Below the pieces are notes generated by a model, which was not told the origin of the DNA, did not search any database, and was given only the letters and a program-made list of their open reading frames with translations. The position numbers and the translations under genes are program-made. From Olivibacter sp036959255 (lineage in GTDB: Bacteria; Bacteroidota; Bacteroidia; Sphingobacteriales; Sphingobacteriaceae): DNA of 64,000 bases. The stretch is from positions 806,001 through 870,000 of the forward strand of contig NZ_JAWMTI010000002.1 of the NCBI RefSeq assembly GCF_036959255.1. Reading direction: 5' to 3'. This document shows positions 35,837 through 44,136 of the stretch, piece after piece (within the stretch, counting starts at the first letter, position 1; each line of letters opens with the position of its first letter).

Positions 35837-37114
35837 TTAGAAATCATTAAAATCCCAGGTTCCTCTATACGGTCGTGAGCGCATTCCATTTGCATAAGAG
35901 TTATCAAATAATTCTTTTTTGGGATCCCATTTCAGTGGTTTTTGCAATTCATATGCAATATTGACCGCATTACAAACCGTTGCGGTACGATGTCCGGTCT
36001 CTACATCAACTATGGGTTGTTTTCTAACCTTAATGGCATTGATCCAATCTTGGTAATGATTTTCACTATGATATACTTTTTTATCACTTGTTTTAAGTGA
36101 AATGTTAACCAGCGATTCGGGTGCTGAACGAAGAAATTCTCTTGCTACCTCCAGCGTACCTTCCGTCCCGACGAATTGGATGGCGTTTCCATCTACCCAT
36201 CTTTTATGATTGACTTGGATGCCATTCGCATATTTAAAATATAAACCTTCCTGAGCAAGTGGTTGTTGTGGAGGTACAAACTCAATCGGACCAGAACGAT
36301 CCATATCCAAAGCCCATTGCACGATGTCAAACATATGCGCCCCCCAGTCTGTTACATAGCCACCTCCAAAACCTTGATAATTTCGCCAACCGGCCCAACT
36401 CTCATCACCTAGAGGAGGAGAAAGTGTGGGATGATAGCCTCTGTATAAAGACGGACCAATCCAGCTGTCCCAATCTAGATAATCCGGTATCGGTAACGAG
36501 GGTAAATCGCAAGCCTTTACGGGGCCTCCTATTGAAACATTGATTTCTTTAATATCACCGATATAGCCATTTCTTATCAAGTTTGCAGCATCTCTGAAAT
36601 ATTGTTGGGATCGTTGCATGCTCCCTGTCTGAAAAACCCGCTTATATTTACGAACCGCATCAACCATGGCCCTGCCTTCTGCTATTGTCAATGAAAGGGG
36701 TTTTTCACAATAAATGTCTTTACCAGCCTTGGCGGCATCAACCACCATTTGTGCATGCCAGTGATCGGGTGAAGCGATTACGACAGCGTCTATATCTTTT
36801 CTCTCTAATAGTTCACGATATCGTCCATAAGTAGTTACGTCAGTCGCTGTCTTTTTTTTATTTTCGGCAACAGCGGCTTGCACAAAATGCTGCAACTTCT
36901 GTTTATCTACATCACTCGCTGCGAGCACCATTGTTTCCGGGCATTTAGCGATGGCACTCAATAAATAGGTGTTCTGTTTTCCCGTTCCTATATACCCCAA
37001 ATTAATCCGATCGCTAGGTGCTAAAAAACCTTGTCCACCGAGTACATGCCTTGGTATTATGCTGATACCGACAGCACCTATCAACGTGTTCTTTATAAAA
37101 TCTTTTCTTTTCAT
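35837..37114 (-). CDS. Exported Gfo/Idh/MocA-family oxidoreductase
   Basis: A 425-residue NAD(P)-dependent oxidoreductase. Residues 1-28 form a basic-hydrophobic leader (MKRKDFIKNTLIGAVGISIIP) like the Tat-type leaders found on many Bacteroidota members, although a clear RR pair is absent. The Rossmann fold follows (GYIGTGKQ), then AGKDIYCEKPLSL with the catalytic-region Lys, and a C-terminal alpha/beta domain with FGGGYVTDWGAHMFD. Similar proteins act on sugars or inositol derivatives, some as glycosidase-like NAD enzymes of GH109 type. I cannot choose a substrate. No linked pathway genes lie on either side. Confidence 0.85.
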   Translation of the reverse strand: MKRKDFIKNTLIGAVGISIIPRHVLGGQGFLAPSDRINLGYIGTGKQNTYLLSAIAKCPETMVLAASDVDKQKLQHFVQAAVAENKKKTATDVTTYGRYRELLERKDIDAVVIASPDHWHAQMVVDAAKAGKDIYCEKPLSLTIAEGRAMVDAVRKYKRVFQTGSMQRSQQYFRDAANLIRNGYIGDIKEINVSIGGPVKACDLPSLPIPDYLDWDSWIGPSLYRGYHPTLSPPLGDESWAGWRNYQGFGGGYVTDWGAHMFDIVQWALDMDRSGPIEFVPPQQPLAQEGLYFKYANGIQVNHKRWVDGNAIQFVGTEGTLEVAREFLRSAPESLVNISLKTSDKKVYHSENHYQDWINAIKVRKQPIVDVETGHRTATVCNAVNIAYELQKPLKWDPKKELFDNSYANGMRSRPYRGTWDFNDF

Positions 37115-37389
37115 TTTGATTTACTTAAAAAGTGTCCTATCTATTATTTGTATCTGACTTTGTTCGGTACAAGATAGCAAATCATAGATCATGGCACAAA
37201 ACTTCGTTCTATTGTGCATCCCAGACAGGCCTACGGCACATAAGAACGCTGACGTGCTTTACACCAATCGATATCCGTGGTATTCCCACAAAAGATGTTA
37301 AAATATAAAACTTATAAGACTTGTTCAAAAAATTGCTAGCCTAGCTGATGACACTCACAGACCTCTATATCTCTTTTAGTCGCCCTTGT

Positions 37390-37815
37390 TTATTGATTTA
37401 CCTTCCATTGATACCCGTCGTCTAACAATTCCTTACCCCAAATCGGTAATTCACTTTTTATCCTTTCTACAACTTCCGTACAAGCTTCCATTGCCGCTTT
37501 ACGATGTGGTGAGGAAGTGAATACAAAAAGACAAATTTCACCCGTCTTTACTACACCTAAGCTGTGGTGCACGTGCATACAAGTCAAGGAATACTTGTTA
37601 AAAATCTCTTCTCGAATAGCGTGCATTTTTTCAAGTGCCATTTCTTCATAAGCTGTATATTCAATCGCGGCCACTTCCTTGCCATCAATCAAGTCCGCCC
37701 TCACCTGCCCTAAAAAAATATGGTGAGCTCCAATTTCTGTTTTGGTGGCATGTTTAGCAATACTAGTGGAAATAAAAGATGGATTTATCGCTCCTTTTTG
37801 AAATATCTGTTTCAT
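37390..37815 (-). CDS. moaE: Molybdopterin synthase catalytic subunit
   Basis: A 141-residue enzyme subunit that transfers sulfur from MoaD to cyclic pyranopterin monophosphate. The start at 37815 (MKQIFQKGAIN) is chosen over 37893 because the extra 26 residues are not like the family. Conserved parts: HHIFLGQVRAD, EYTAYEEMAL, HHSLGVVKTGE, FVFTSSPHRKAA and the active-site end SELPIWGKELLDDGYQW with its Lys residues. It stands alone: no moaD, moaA or moaC is in this window, which is unusual and suggests that the other cofactor genes are elsewhere. Confidence 0.93.
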   Translation of the reverse strand: MKQIFQKGAINPSFISTSIAKHATKTEIGAHHIFLGQVRADLIDGKEVAAIEYTAYEEMALEKMHAIREEIFNKYSLTCMHVHHSLGVVKTGEICLFVFTSSPHRKAAMEACTEVVERIKSELPIWGKELLDDGYQWKVNQ

Positions 37816-37972
37816 AGTATAAATAGGTACTGGAATTTGCTGTGATAAAATTAGCAATTTATTGCACATTATCGCTAAGCGCGACGTTGTCAAACTCGAT
37901 TCAAAAGATTACCATTGTAAAATCGGTTTGTTCACATAAAAAACTTACATGCTGTATACACGGAACGTATAA

Positions 37973-38122
37973 ATAGCTTCATGCTTCAAGAAACTCGTTT
38001 TCGTCAACGGGCTCAGCTCTATGCCGGGGGAAGGCTCGTCTTTTGATTATACAATCAAAAAAAGAATCACAAAAAATAGAAACGCGAGTTTCCTAATGAC
38101 ACAAGTCGGTATAATAAAATGA
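37973..38122 (+). pseudogene. Possible remnant of a histidine-kinase C-terminus
   Basis: A 49-codon open stretch in the gap between moaE and the chromate transporter genes reads SSMPGEGSSFDYTIKKRI in its middle, which resembles the last strands of a HATPase_c domain (S-x-PGxGSxFxxTI). No start codon, upstream kinase motifs or homologous neighbours are present. It may be a decayed fragment or chance. Confidence 0.25.
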
Positions 38123-38146
38123 TCCAAGACAGAAGGGCCATACTAT

Positions 38147-38695
38147 TTAATAAATAACAATTCCGACAATCGCTGCGATTGCTATTATAAAAACCGGATG
38201 TAACTTATAACGAACTGAGAGGAAAAGTGCTCCTAAGAATAAAATCGGGCTTACATAGTCTATAAAATTTTCGTGGGTCATTAAAGATACGGCTGCAAGT
38301 CCTATGAGCGCCACACTTAATAATCTAACACCTGTCATAGCCCAGGTAAAATATTTATTGCTTCGAAAGCGACTGAAAAAATAAGATATTAGAATGATTA
38401 AAACGAATGAAGGTAAGCATAAAGAAAAAGTAGCGACAATGGAGCCTAAAACAGCTATAAAGGGAGAATGGCCCGAATTTTCAAGAGCAGTATAGCCTGC
38501 ATAGGTAGCCGTATTGATTCCAATCGGTCCAGGTGTCATTTGAGATACCGCTATTAAATCGGTAAATTGCTGCTTTGTCATCCAGCCGTTTTTTTCTACA
38601 ACTTCATGCTGAATCAACGAGAGCATAGCGTACCCACCACCAAAACCAAAAACACCAATCTTTGTAAAAACCCAAAATAATCTCAAAAAAATCAC
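38147..38695 (-). CDS. chrA: Chromate transporter, second half (short-chain CHR)
   Basis: A 182-residue membrane protein with about six hydrophobic segments. The CHR signature is present: FTKIGVFGFGGGYAMLSLIQHEV near the N-terminus and FTDLIAVSQMTPGPIGINTATYAGY after it. It is one of a pair of short-chain CHR proteins which together make the equivalent of one full-length transporter. The gene begins with GTG one base after the stop of the first half, so translation is coupled. Known full-length family members export chromate; sulfate analogues are alternatives. It is expected to work as a heterodimer with the product of 38697-39236. Confidence 0.92.
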   Translation of the reverse strand: MIFLRLFWVFTKIGVFGFGGGYAMLSLIQHEVVEKNGWMTKQQFTDLIAVSQMTPGPIGINTATYAGYTALENSGHSPFIAVLGSIVATFSLCLPSFVLIILISYFFSRFRSNKYFTWAMTGVRLLSVALIGLAAVSLMTHENFIDYVSPILFLGALFLSVRYKLHPVFIIAIAAIVGIVIY

Positions 38696-38696
38696 G

Positions 38697-39236
38697 TTAC
38701 TTTCCCTTATTTTTCTCTCTGAAAATATGATAAATTATTCCTGCAGCGCATCCAAAAACAACAATAAAAATAGGCGAGACGTTTCCCTGCCACATTAATA
38801 GCCATGCGACAACTGGTATCACTGCTGTTTTATAAGTAAGTTTGTTAGCTTTTGCCGCCGAAAAACAGGGAGCCACAATAAGTGCAACAACAGCTGGGCG
38901 CAATGCTTTAAATGCTTTCGCAACCCATACGTTTTCCTGAAATCTATTAAAAAAAGCAGCAATCAAAATAATGATCATAAAGGGTGCAATAATCGTTCCC
39001 AATGCAGCAAGGGCGCCGCCTTTCAGACCGTTAATTTTATACCCCACTAGCGCGGCAATATTTGTAGCAAAAACGCCCGGTAACGATTCAGTAATAGAGA
39101 GTAATTCATAAAATTCTTCTTTAGACAACCAACCACGTGATACAATGTCGCGTTCTATCAATGGAATCACTGCGTATCCCCCACCAATTGTAAAAAGGCC
39201 AATTTTTGTAAATGTAAAAAATAGTTTAAAGAACAT
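38697..39236 (-). CDS. chrA: Chromate transporter, first half (short-chain CHR)
   Basis: A 179-residue inner-membrane protein of the CHR family. It carries FTFTKIGLFTIGGGYAVIPLIERDI, followed by YELLSITESLPGVFATNIAALVGYK, the first-half counterparts of the motifs in the next gene. Six hydrophobic segments are predicted. It is translated together with the second half (1-bp gap). A perfect 8-bp dyad, TGTATAAC with 12-bp spacer, lies about 30 bp upstream and may be a repressor site. The two-gene form is typical of Bacteroidota and Firmicutes rather than the fused type of Proteobacteria. Confidence 0.92.
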   Translation of the reverse strand: MFFKLFFTFTKIGLFTIGGGYAVIPLIERDIVSRGWLSKEEFYELLSITESLPGVFATNIAALVGYKINGLKGGALAALGTIIAPFMIIILIAAFFNRFQENVWVAKAFKALRPAVVALIVAPCFSAAKANKLTYKTAVIPVVAWLLMWQGNVSPIFIVVFGCAAGIIYHIFREKNKGK

Positions 39237-39265
39237 TAAAATTGAAAAAGTAAATAAAAAACTTT

Positions 39266-39293
39266 TGTATAACGTAATTTCTTTGGTTATACA
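39266..39293 (-). promoter_or_regulatory. Dyad upstream of the chromate transporter pair
   Basis: TGTATAAC at 39266-39273 and GTTATACA at 39286-39293, a perfect 8-bp inverted repeat with 12-bp spacer, 30-57 bp before the first start codon. Fits an operator for a dimeric regulator. Confidence 0.45.
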
Positions 39294-39477
39294 GGTTCTA
39301 TCTATATCTTATAAAGATACAAAAAAAGTGGCTTTTTAATATCATTTGGGCAGAAAAAACCGATATAATAACGCGAAGAAATACAATAAAAAGACAGACT
39401 ATCAGCTTTGGAAAAAGCAAAAAATCAACGCCGTTAAAACGAGCGATTAGTACCTATAAATCATCAGCTTTTGAGTT

Positions 39478-39981
39478 TTATCTGACTTTTATGTTTATAA
39501 TCCACATACAAAGGGGAATGAAACAACATGATATCAGGATAAAAAGACTTACACGAACATAATTGAGCGTTCGCCAAAGATTTGCTTTAGCTAATAGATC
39601 CGCTTCCGGAACTGATCCATTGGCAATACTTTGGAATGCGATAATATTCGGTGCAAAATACAAAAGTGTCCAAGCACGTACGGCCATGTGCAGAACAAAA
39701 AGAAGCAAGACCCAATTTCTGACAGGAATAATTTTCCAACAAAAAATAAGTGCTAATACGAATGTAAGTTCATGAATGGAATGAACCACTATCCAAAAAG
39801 TCTTTAAATTGAGTCCATATTTTCCGCCCAGCAGCTGAAATGATTCCGGTGGTGAGGCTGTCCATTTCGGAACAATCACTGCAGTTTCAAAAATCTGTGC
39901 TCCATTCATCAGAAAATAAACAAGTGTTGTAATAAATAGCCATATCTCTGCCCGTACTATATAATTTGCGCTGTATTCCAT
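39478..39981 (-). CDS. Four-TM membrane protein in a MarR operon
   Basis: A 167-residue integral membrane protein with four hydrophobic segments (about residues 10-30, 58-80, 88-112 and 140-163). I do not recognise a named family with confidence; the layout resembles DUF1772-like four-helix proteins. It starts 5 bp after the stop of the MarR gene on the same strand, so the two form an operon and the protein is probably under MarR control. A transport, stress or drug-response role is possible because MarR operons often include such genes, but this is only context. Confidence 0.75.
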   Translation of the reverse strand: MEYSANYIVRAEIWLFITTLVYFLMNGAQIFETAVIVPKWTASPPESFQLLGGKYGLNLKTFWIVVHSIHELTFVLALIFCWKIIPVRNWVLLLFVLHMAVRAWTLLYFAPNIIAFQSIANGSVPEADLLAKANLWRTLNYVRVSLFILISCCFIPLCMWIINIKVR

Positions 39982-39986
39982 ATTTA

Positions 39987-40451
39987 TTATGCTCTTAGTT
40001 GTTCGATCATTTCATTCATGATATCAATGGCAGAACGAAAATATCGCTCGAGCATATTGATTTCATGTTCCGAAAAGGAATTTACCAGTTCCATTGTTTT
40101 CTCATTTAGCTTATCAAAAATGGGATTTAGTAACTTGAAAACATTTTCTGTATTTGGTACAATCATTACCTTTCGCCGATCTTCTTTATCAAATTGTCTT
40201 TTGATCAATTTTTTCCTTTCAAGTCGGTCTACCAAACCAGTAACTGCTCCCGTTGTCAATCCAGTCAGCCTGGATAATTCACCTGCAGTCATTTGCCCAT
40301 TTTGCATTATTAAGCCTAAATACTTATGATCCGTACCCGACAATCCTATTTCCCGAGCAATCGCTTCGTGCATCAATATGGATGTATCGGAATATTTCCT
40401 GCTTAGGGATCTAAAGGTTTGGATCTGCTGCTCTTTTGAGTTATCAATCAT
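39987..40451 (-). CDS. MarR-family transcriptional regulator
   Basis: A 154-residue winged-helix regulator. The HTH reads MTAGELSRLTGLTTGAVTGLVDRLERKKLIKR (about residues 54-86) followed by the wing FDKEDRRKVMIV, characteristic of MarR proteins, with flanking dimerisation helices. Family members usually repress their own operon until a small phenolic or oxidising ligand binds. A TATCTTTG -7 element lies at 40486-40493 and the near-palindrome CTAAATATCTTAG at 40470-40482 sits just downstream of it, a plausible own operator. The membrane protein gene follows by 5 bp. Confidence 0.92.
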   Translation of the reverse strand: MIDNSKEQQIQTFRSLSRKYSDTSILMHEAIAREIGLSGTDHKYLGLIMQNGQMTAGELSRLTGLTTGAVTGLVDRLERKKLIKRQFDKEDRRKVMIVPNTENVFKLLNPIFDKLNEKTMELVNSFSEHEINMLERYFRSAIDIMNEMIEQLRA

Positions 40452-40469
40452 CGAAAAAAATATTAGTCT

Positions 40470-40493
40470 CTAAATATCTTAGCAACAAAGATA
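40470..40493 (-). promoter_or_regulatory. Promoter and candidate operator of the marR gene
   Basis: TATCTTTG (minus strand, 40486-40493) matches TAnnTTTG. The 13-bp imperfect palindrome at 40470-40482 between it and the start codon could be an autoregulatory site. Confidence 0.4.
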
Positions 40494-40651
40494 AATATAA
40501 TAAATAATAAAATGACTTTTTTATCCTGAGAACTAGTAAAGCAAGGGAGTTGAGGCCAATATTTTTAACACCCAAAAAGAGATACCTGAAATCAATATAA
40601 AGATTTTGAATTTTATTAAAACAAAATCAATGACTTAATTCTTTTACATGC

Positions 40652-41140
40652 ATGGAAAACTCACTAGATAATCTCATTGCACAAGTAAAAGGACAACTAT
40701 TGGATCGCTTTACAAGGAGTGGTGCGCATGTTGATCTTTTTGACGCAATACACGGACTTTCTTGGGAGCAAGCCGGACAAAAAAAGGAACACTTTCCTTA
40801 CAATATTTGGCAACTAACGGAACATATCCGTATTTCCCAATTCGATATATTGGAATTTTGCCGTAATCCGAGTTACAAATCTCCTGACTGGCCCTCGGGC
40901 TATTGGCCCAAACAAAGTAGTCCCAGAAACAGTTTGGAATGGAAACAAACACAAGATAAGATTCGGGAAGATCATCAAGCTTTCGTCGCGTTAATACAGA
41001 ATGACTTGGACATTTTTAAACGCTTTGATCACGGGACAGGACAAACTCTTTTTAATGAAGCATTGCTAATTCTAGATCATAATGCTTATCACGTCGGGCA
41101 AATTCTCTTAATCAGAAAGTTGAATGGATGGTGGCACTAG
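40652..41140 (+). CDS. DinB-family protein
   Basis: A 162-residue four-helix-bundle protein of the DinB/YfiT type. Typical features are the helix with NIWQLTEHIRISQFDILEF, containing His, and the C-terminal ILDHNAYHVGQILLIRKLNGWW with two His residues; these three His normally bind a divalent metal such as nickel or zinc. Known relatives are thiol-dependent transferases such as bacillithiol transferases, but the function here is unknown. It is divergent from the MarR operon and convergent with the PaiB-like gene, 8 bp from its end. Confidence 0.88.
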   Translation: MENSLDNLIAQVKGQLLDRFTRSGAHVDLFDAIHGLSWEQAGQKKEHFPYNIWQLTEHIRISQFDILEFCRNPSYKSPDWPSGYWPKQSSPRNSLEWKQTQDKIREDHQAFVALIQNDLDIFKRFDHGTGQTLFNEALLILDHNAYHVGQILLIRKLNGWWH

Positions 41141-41148
41141 TACTGTAT

Positions 41149-41778
41149 TTATTTCAGATCATCACTTACCTGTAACTCTTTTTGCATTAGCCATGCCAGC
41201 GCTTGATCATTTACATCATTATGTCCCGCCAAATCGTTGATAATCCGTTTCTGTTCTGTTAGTGTTTTATTCTGACTTAATTTTTTTACACCCTGGATCT
41301 CTTGTACATCTAATTTAAAAGCAACAATCCCTTTAACCATTCGATCGATATATTCTTTAGGCAAGGTTTTCCACTGCTCATTATAATCCTTTTCATAAAA
41401 ATTGATCGTAGCTGTTAGCACGTCCAATATTTCTTCCCGTTCCCAGATTAAGCTAACGGTTCCATAGACATGCACTGAAACATAATTCCATGTGGGTACA
41501 CTTTCTGTTTTTTCATAATTTTTAGGAGATATATAAGCATGGGGGCCAGAAAATACTACTAAAACACGCTTTTCTTCTATTGATTTCCATTGGTTATTGG
41601 CTTTAGCAAAATGCGATTTCAGTACAAGCCTTTCACTTGCATGTTCAACCGTGAAAGGCAAATGTGTCGCTATAGGCGTCATTTGCGCATCTCCATTAAC
41701 GATAAGACCAAAACTGTTCGCCTTTAGAAATTCCAACAACTGTTCCTGGTCATTAAATGCAAAATTTTTAGGTATGTA
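41149..41778 (-). CDS. PaiB-like FMN-binding protein
   Basis: A 209-residue protein of the FMN-binding negative transcriptional regulator (PaiB) family, a split-barrel flavin-binding fold. It shows MYIPKNFAFND at the start, THLPFTVEH, KSHFAKANNQW, VVFSGPHAYISPKNY, PTWNYVSVHVYG and VKGIVAFKLDVQEIQGVKKLSQNK, in family order. I use the start at 41778 because MYIPKxF begins most members; the frame extends to 41808. PaiB of Bacillus represses sporulation and protease genes, but many relatives may be enzymes. The gene ends 8 bp from the convergent DinB gene. Confidence 0.9.
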   Translation of the reverse strand, partial: YIPKNFAFNDQEQLLEFLKANSFGLIVNGDAQMTPIATHLPFTVEHASERLVLKSHFAKANNQWKSIEEKRVLVVFSGPHAYISPKNYEKTESVPTWNYVSVHVYGTVSLIWEREEILDVLTATINFYEKDYNEQWKTLPKEYIDRMVKGIVAFKLDVQEIQGVKKLSQNKTLTEQKRIINDLAGHNDVNDQALAWLMQKELQVSDDLK

Positions 41779-41861
41779 CATTCGTGTTTTTGAGAAGGTC
41801 TTTATCAAATCAATATAAAAAGAACGCCTTCCTTACCACGAAGGTACTATTTTAATAGGCA

Positions 41862-42092
41862 TTAAAAAACCATCTCCTTCCATTGGTCCAACGGAAAGAC
41901 GCGCAATTGTATGTTTTCTATTTCCATTTCTGCTAAATAGAAACAACTTCCGTGCATACGAAAAAGTACAATGAGTGTTCTACCATTATCCGATTTCTGC
42001 CTCGAAGCAATAGTATAGAGCCAATTTCTCGTTGTATTATTTATTTCGCTTTCAACAAGGGAGGCATATACCTCCTTTTCATAATTACGCAC
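41862..42092 (-). CDS. Hypothetical 76-residue protein
   Basis: A short reading frame from a GTG at 42092. The product has no signal peptide and mixes polar and hydrophobic residues (IVLFRMHGSCFYLAEMEIENIQLRVFPLDQW). I do not recognise it. Codon use looks acceptable, but no neighbour supports a role; it could be the end of a decayed gene, since the 380 bp upstream hold no clear gene. Confidence 0.35.
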   Translation of the reverse strand: MRNYEKEVYASLVESEINNTTRNWLYTIASRQKSDNGRTLIVLFRMHGSCFYLAEMEIENIQLRVFPLDQWKEMVF

Positions 42093-42473
42093 TAAGTTCT
42101 CAATATTTTTAATAAACGCGGGCGAGGATCACTTTATCGGTTCTCGTGGTATTATGGTTAAGGTAAATTCAAAAAGTGACCATTTCGCTTTTTTTCCTTA
42201 CCTGAAGACGGGGACCTAACCCATATATTCCTTCTTTTCAATTGCACATCTATTCTGGTCGTATCATTGATAGAAACCGCCGATGAGGAAAACTTGCTTG
42301 GACATTTATTAAGAACAAAGGCCAGATTGCGTAACATGTCATCCTTTCGTCCAAAGATAGCGGGAAAATGAAAGTTTCGCTATCCCTGAAAAAAGGAGGG
42401 GTACACATTATTATTCAAAAAAAAAACGGCAAGCGCTGTTGAACACTTACCGTTTCTCCCATTTTAAAGAAGA
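42093..42473. other. Intergenic stretch with no supported gene
   Basis: Between the 76-residue frame and the inositol phosphate synthase gene. A 59-codon minus-strand frame at 42158-42337 is open but shows no family features. The terminator at 42425-42454 is the only feature I support. Confidence 0.5.
42425..42454 (-). terminator. Terminator of the inositol-3-phosphate synthase gene
   Basis: 11-bp stem including two G-T pairs (42425-42435 with 42444-42454), 8-nt loop, and a run of about ten T on the minus strand, 20 bp past the stop. Confidence 0.85.
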
Positions 42474-43676
42474 TTATTCCGTCACTAATTGTGTTTTTTT
42501 AAGCTGACTCTTCGTAGAAGCTGTCAATTCACGCTTCGCTAAAGCATGACACTCTTCCAGTGCTTGACTGAACATCATTTGCTCGGGAGGTGTTTTTTGC
42601 GTGGCAGCAGAAGGGCCTCTTAGGGCTCCTACGATGCCCAATTCTCTCGCTACGTATACGTACCGTATAGCATCAATCACTACCCCGGCAGAATTAGGAG
42701 AATCCTGAACAGATAATTGTGCATCTAATATAACGGGTGCTCCCATAAAACCTTCTAGCTCTAATCTGAAATTAGCTACCTTATTGTCCCCGTAATAAGC
42801 GATGTATTCCGATGGCCCTGCGTGTAAAAAGCTATTTTCAGTCGATATATTTCTGATATCATTTTGTGCTCTGATAACGTTTTCTTTCGAGATCTTTTTC
42901 GATTTCAATCGATTTTTGTCTTCCATATTCAAGAAATCTGTATTACCACCAATATTTCTTTGAATATGAGCTTTAACATGGTGTCCACGTGCAAATGCGA
43001 GTTCCTGAAGCATTTGTGACAAAATGCTTGCTCCAAACTGGCTTCTCATATCATCTCCAATAATCGGAATACCTGCATCAATAAACCGTTGCTCCCAAAC
43101 AGGATCAGAAGCAATGAATACCGGGATACAATTCACCAGTGAAATACCTAGTTCTAAACATATTTCCGCAAAAAATTCGGTAGCAATTTGCGAACCAACA
43201 GGTAGATAATTGATCAAAATCTCAACCTGATGTCCTTTCAATTGGTTAATAATCTGCTCACGATAAGTATCCACAAGCACCTTATCATATGCCGAACCAT
43301 TGTCAAGCATATCAGTTGCTTTTAAAGGTTCTGCAATTTTGAATCTTTGTGTCTCCGGATAGCTTGCCATCAGTGGTGAAACGCCATCAAGAACAACGGA
43401 TGGATATATTGGAGCAGTAGAGCTGATTTGGTCATACAGAACCATTGTACAATTTGGTTTTTCAAAAATGGCTTCCTTCAAAGTTTTCCCAATTTTTCGT
43501 TCATCAACATCAAACCCGCAAACAAATTCGATATCTGCTGCACGATAGCCTCCAATGTCATCTGTCATTAAGCCAGATTTTTGATCAGGATGATTAGTAT
43601 AATACTCAACACCTTGTACCAATGAGCTTGCGCAATTTCCTACACCTAGGATTGCGACTTTGATTTTATGTTCCAT
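42474..43676 (-). CDS. ino1: Inositol-3-phosphate synthase
   Basis: A 400-residue NAD-dependent enzyme converting glucose 6-phosphate to 1D-myo-inositol 3-phosphate, the first step to inositol lipids. The Rossmann motif is VAILGVGNCASSLVQG at the N-terminus. Downstream landmarks are FVCGFDVDERKIGK, NYLPVGSQIATEFFAE, CIPVFIASDP, GDDMRSQFGASILSQML and the catalytic-domain NIGGNTDFLNMEDKNRLKSKKISK. Its size fits the shorter bacterial/archaeal form. The gene is monocistronic, with a leader of about 110 nt from a TACCTTTG -7 element at 43789-43796 and a strong terminator. Sphingobacteriaceae are known to make inositol-containing sphingolipids, which would fit but is inference. Confidence 0.94.
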   Translation of the reverse strand: MEHKIKVAILGVGNCASSLVQGVEYYTNHPDQKSGLMTDDIGGYRAADIEFVCGFDVDERKIGKTLKEAIFEKPNCTMVLYDQISSTAPIYPSVVLDGVSPLMASYPETQRFKIAEPLKATDMLDNGSAYDKVLVDTYREQIINQLKGHQVEILINYLPVGSQIATEFFAEICLELGISLVNCIPVFIASDPVWEQRFIDAGIPIIGDDMRSQFGASILSQMLQELAFARGHHVKAHIQRNIGGNTDFLNMEDKNRLKSKKISKENVIRAQNDIRNISTENSFLHAGPSEYIAYYGDNKVANFRLELEGFMGAPVILDAQLSVQDSPNSAGVVIDAIRYVYVARELGIVGALRGPSAATQKTPPEQMMFSQALEECHALAKRELTASTKSQLKKTQLVTE

Positions 43677-44136
43677 TAGTTAAAATAAATTATTTTCATG
43701 TAAAACAGGCATTTAAAGTAAGCTTAGAAGAAGATGAGCACTACCATTGAGCTCTCAAAAAATTGCCTGCGGTTAAAATTACTGGTTTCAAAGGTAGCCA
43801 ATGGTTTAAAATTCTCATCGAATTAAATATCTTTTTTTTGAAAGTTTTACTTTTTTATTAATATAGTCAGGCGAGAAGATCTCAATAAGCGGCAAATATA
43901 ACACACTTATCACTGTTTAACAACTCTTTATAAATTTTCAAACGATGATTTTGTTTTACTGAAAGCCGAACAAAATCAGAAAAAATTAAGCATTTACACC
44001 CGAGAAACGAACAATTAATGATAAAATTTTAACAAGAAAATCATCGAGGACCCGATATCACCGAAATCAGCCATTTTCAAGAAAGATATTCATTCAATAC
44101 ATTTTATTTTTAATATTTGAATGCGTTTAACATTTA
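43677..44136. promoter_or_regulatory. Divergent promoter region, ino1 and SUFU-domain genes
   Basis: A 460-bp gap. On the minus strand TACCTTTG at 43789-43796 matches TAnnTTTG and can serve ino1. On the plus strand AT-rich sequence with TAATATTTG near 44114 is a weaker candidate for the SUFU-domain gene. No reading frame is supported. Confidence 0.35.

Noticed and set aside
37191..37301. 36-codon plus-strand frame in the gap between the Gfo/Idh gene and moaE
   Set aside because: Short, without ribosome binding site or family features; likely chance.
37900..38146. Possible molybdenum-cofactor or other riboswitch near moaE
   Set aside because: I looked for conserved cores but saw only GGCTC direct repeats; the gap lies upstream of moaE but does not match any riboswitch I know.
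42158..42337. 59-codon minus-strand open frame between the 76-residue frame and ino1
   Set aside because: No signal peptide, motif or neighbour support, and the amino-acid mix looks random. I could not relate it to a transposase or kinase fragment.
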